5,796 nt of DNA, taken from NCBI GenBank assembly GCA_027621615.1, contig JAQCBC010000064.1, positions 1 through 5,796 on the forward strand. The letters run 5' to 3'. A program made the position numbers and the translations under genes. Below, one piece after another: positions 4,847-5,796 of this stretch. The stretch is from a bacterium (GTDB lineage Bacteria; Margulisbacteria; Marinamargulisbacteria; UBA6595). Within the stretch, counting starts at the first letter, position 1. Each line of letters begins with the position of its first letter. The notes below the pieces were generated by a model, which ran no database searches, was not told where the DNA came from, and saw only the letters and a program-made list of their open reading frames with translations.

Positions 4847-5796
4847 ATATGCCGGTATAGTGCTCTGTATTGGCCTGGCGTGTTCAGGCACAACGCCCAA
4901 CGCGGTACAGGAATTGGAACAAGCCTATACCCGAAATGAACACCACATTGAAGAACAGCGTGAAAAACAATCCAAAGTGCTCAATGAATTACTCACGATT
5001 GATCGCAATTTAAAAGTAAAACAAACCGAACTCACTCGCTTAAATGCCAATCTAAAAGCCTATCAACATGAACAAATCAACATTCAACAACAGGTCGCCG
5101 ATGCACATACTGAATTTCAAAACGTCCAACACCACTTTGAACGTCGCATTCGGGATATTTACAAATATCAAAATTTTGGATTTCTTGAAGTTTTGTTTTC
5201 ATCGCATGATCTGTTGTCTTTTTTCGAAACCGCTATTTGGTTTGAAAAACTGCTCACCGCCGATATTCGATTATTGGATAACATCCAAAAAAAGCACCAG
5301 GCCTGGCTCAATTATCAACGCAAAGTAGCACAACGCAAATCCCGCATTGAATTCATGCAATCCCAAGCCCAATCAACATTGCTAAACATTCAACAAACTA
5401 AACAACAAAAAAATCAACGCCTGCAAACACTGAACCAAACCATTGAAGCCTTTGAAAAAGAAAATCAGGCTCTACTGGCCAGCTCCAGTGAATTGGCCAC
5501 GCTGATTCGATCCCGTAAAAAAACAACCGTTATGGGGAGTATGCAGTTTGTAAAACCGGTACTGGGCTGGCTATCCTCCAGTTTTGGATACCGCACCCAC
5601 CCCATATTCAAACGGCGCATTTTTCATGCTGGAATTGACTTTGCTGCCCCTTCTGGTCGAAAAATTATTGCCGCTGACCGGGGAACTGTCATCTTTTCTG
5701 GATGGTGGGGCGGTTACGGCAAAGCGACAATTTTGGATCATGGCAACAACATCACCACCGTCTATGCTCACCAATCCCGAATTGTGGCTAAAAAAG
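4839..5796 (+). CDS. Partial murein hydrolase activator / M23 metallopeptidase (EnvC/DipM-like)
   Basis: The frame is open to the window end, giving 319 complete codons. Residues 1 to about 20 (MIKYAGIVLCIGLACSG...) form a short basic start and a hydrophobic stretch, so it is exported. The GLAC segment resembles a lipobox but lacks the usual Leu three residues before Cys, so a lipoprotein is possible but unproven. About 22-230 is a long Glu/Gln/Lys/Arg-rich coiled coil with an internal helix containing YQNFGFLEVLFSSHDLLSF, the layout of EnvC-type proteins. The LytM/M23 domain starts near 235, with SSFGYRTHPIF (247-257), HAGIDFAAP holding the zinc ligands His263 and Asp267, then GYGKATILDHGN and YAH with catalytic-type His311. 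The final HLHFE motif would lie beyond the window, so it cannot be told whether the enzyme is active or a degenerate activator of amidases at the division septum. It overlaps uvrC by eight bases, so the two are probably co-translated. Confidence 0.88.
   Translation, partial: MIKYAGIVLCIGLACSGTTPNAVQELEQAYTRNEHHIEEQREKQSKVLNELLTIDRNLKVKQTELTRLNANLKAYQHEQINIQQQVADAHTEFQNVQHHFERRIRDIYKYQNFGFLEVLFSSHDLLSFFETAIWFEKLLTADIRLLDNIQKKHQAWLNYQRKVAQRKSRIEFMQSQAQSTLLNIQQTKQQKNQRLQTLNQTIEAFEKENQALLASSSELATLIRSRKKTTVMGSMQFVKPVLGWLSSSFGYRTHPIFKRRIFHAGIDFAAPSGRKIIAADRGTVIFSGWWGGYGKATILDHGNNITTVYAHQSRIVAKK

Noticed and set aside
4652..4900. Minus-strand frame spanning the uvrC end and the M23 gene start
   Set aside because: It is antisense to the conserved IDGG-to-ESH region of UvrC and shows no ribosome binding site or domain.
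4839..4905. Hidden UvrC HhH domain in another frame after the stop
   Set aside because: The frame in use here reads as a clear signal peptide and coiled coil. No GIGxx-type HhH phrase is visible in this stretch.
5068..5328. Plus-strand frame inside the M23 peptidase gene
   Set aside because: It is an off-frame reading of the coiled-coil region. The continuous frame from 4839 carries the M23 motifs and is the real gene.

Overview
This 5.8-kb window comes from a bacterial chromosome with moderate GC content and almost no intergenic space. It contains seven genes that fit known families well (aroE, rpsF, two ssb genes, rpsR, rplI, uvrC) and two genes cut by the window edges. The downstream partial gene encodes a periplasmic M23-type murein hydrolase activator (EnvC/DipM-like), which suggests a Gram-negative (diderm) cell envelope. 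The proteins are clearly bacterial but diverged, and the gene combination does not point to a well-known cultured group. An uncultured lineage such as Margulisbacteria is a guess that the sequence alone cannot confirm.

Left part (1-445, plus strand): the 3' end of a gene whose product resembles the N-terminal half of GT5 glycogen/starch synthase. It stops where the second Rossmann domain should begin, and its usual His-x-His-Asp-Trp motif is not conserved. It runs tail to tail into aroE, and the two coding ends overlap by 41 bp. A nested stem-loop lies just past its stop codon, inside the aroE coding region.

Middle (1255-1310): aroE (minus) and rpsF (plus) diverge from a gap of only 25 bp. 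The gap contains a -10-like box readable on both strands and a 7-bp inverted repeat, so the two transcripts probably start from overlapping, back-to-back promoters with very short leaders.

Right part (1294-5796, plus strand): an apparent single operon rpsF - ssb1 - ssb2 - rpsR - rplI - uvrC - M23 peptidase, with gene junctions ranging from an 8-bp overlap to a 14-bp gap. It joins three ribosomal proteins (bS6, bS18, bL9), two different single-stranded DNA binding proteins, the nucleotide excision repair nuclease and a cell-wall enzyme activator. The rpsF-ssb-rpsR-rplI core is a common bacterial arrangement. The unusual points are the doubled ssb, where one copy carries the acidic tail and the other the canonical OB fold, and a UvrC that lacks the usual C-terminal helix-hairpin-helix domain.

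There is no gene-free stretch over 300 bases. I saw no tRNA, rRNA, CRISPR array, insertion sequence or prophage gene. Most of the window is ordinary housekeeping DNA, and the candidates for novelty are variations on known families rather than a clear new system.
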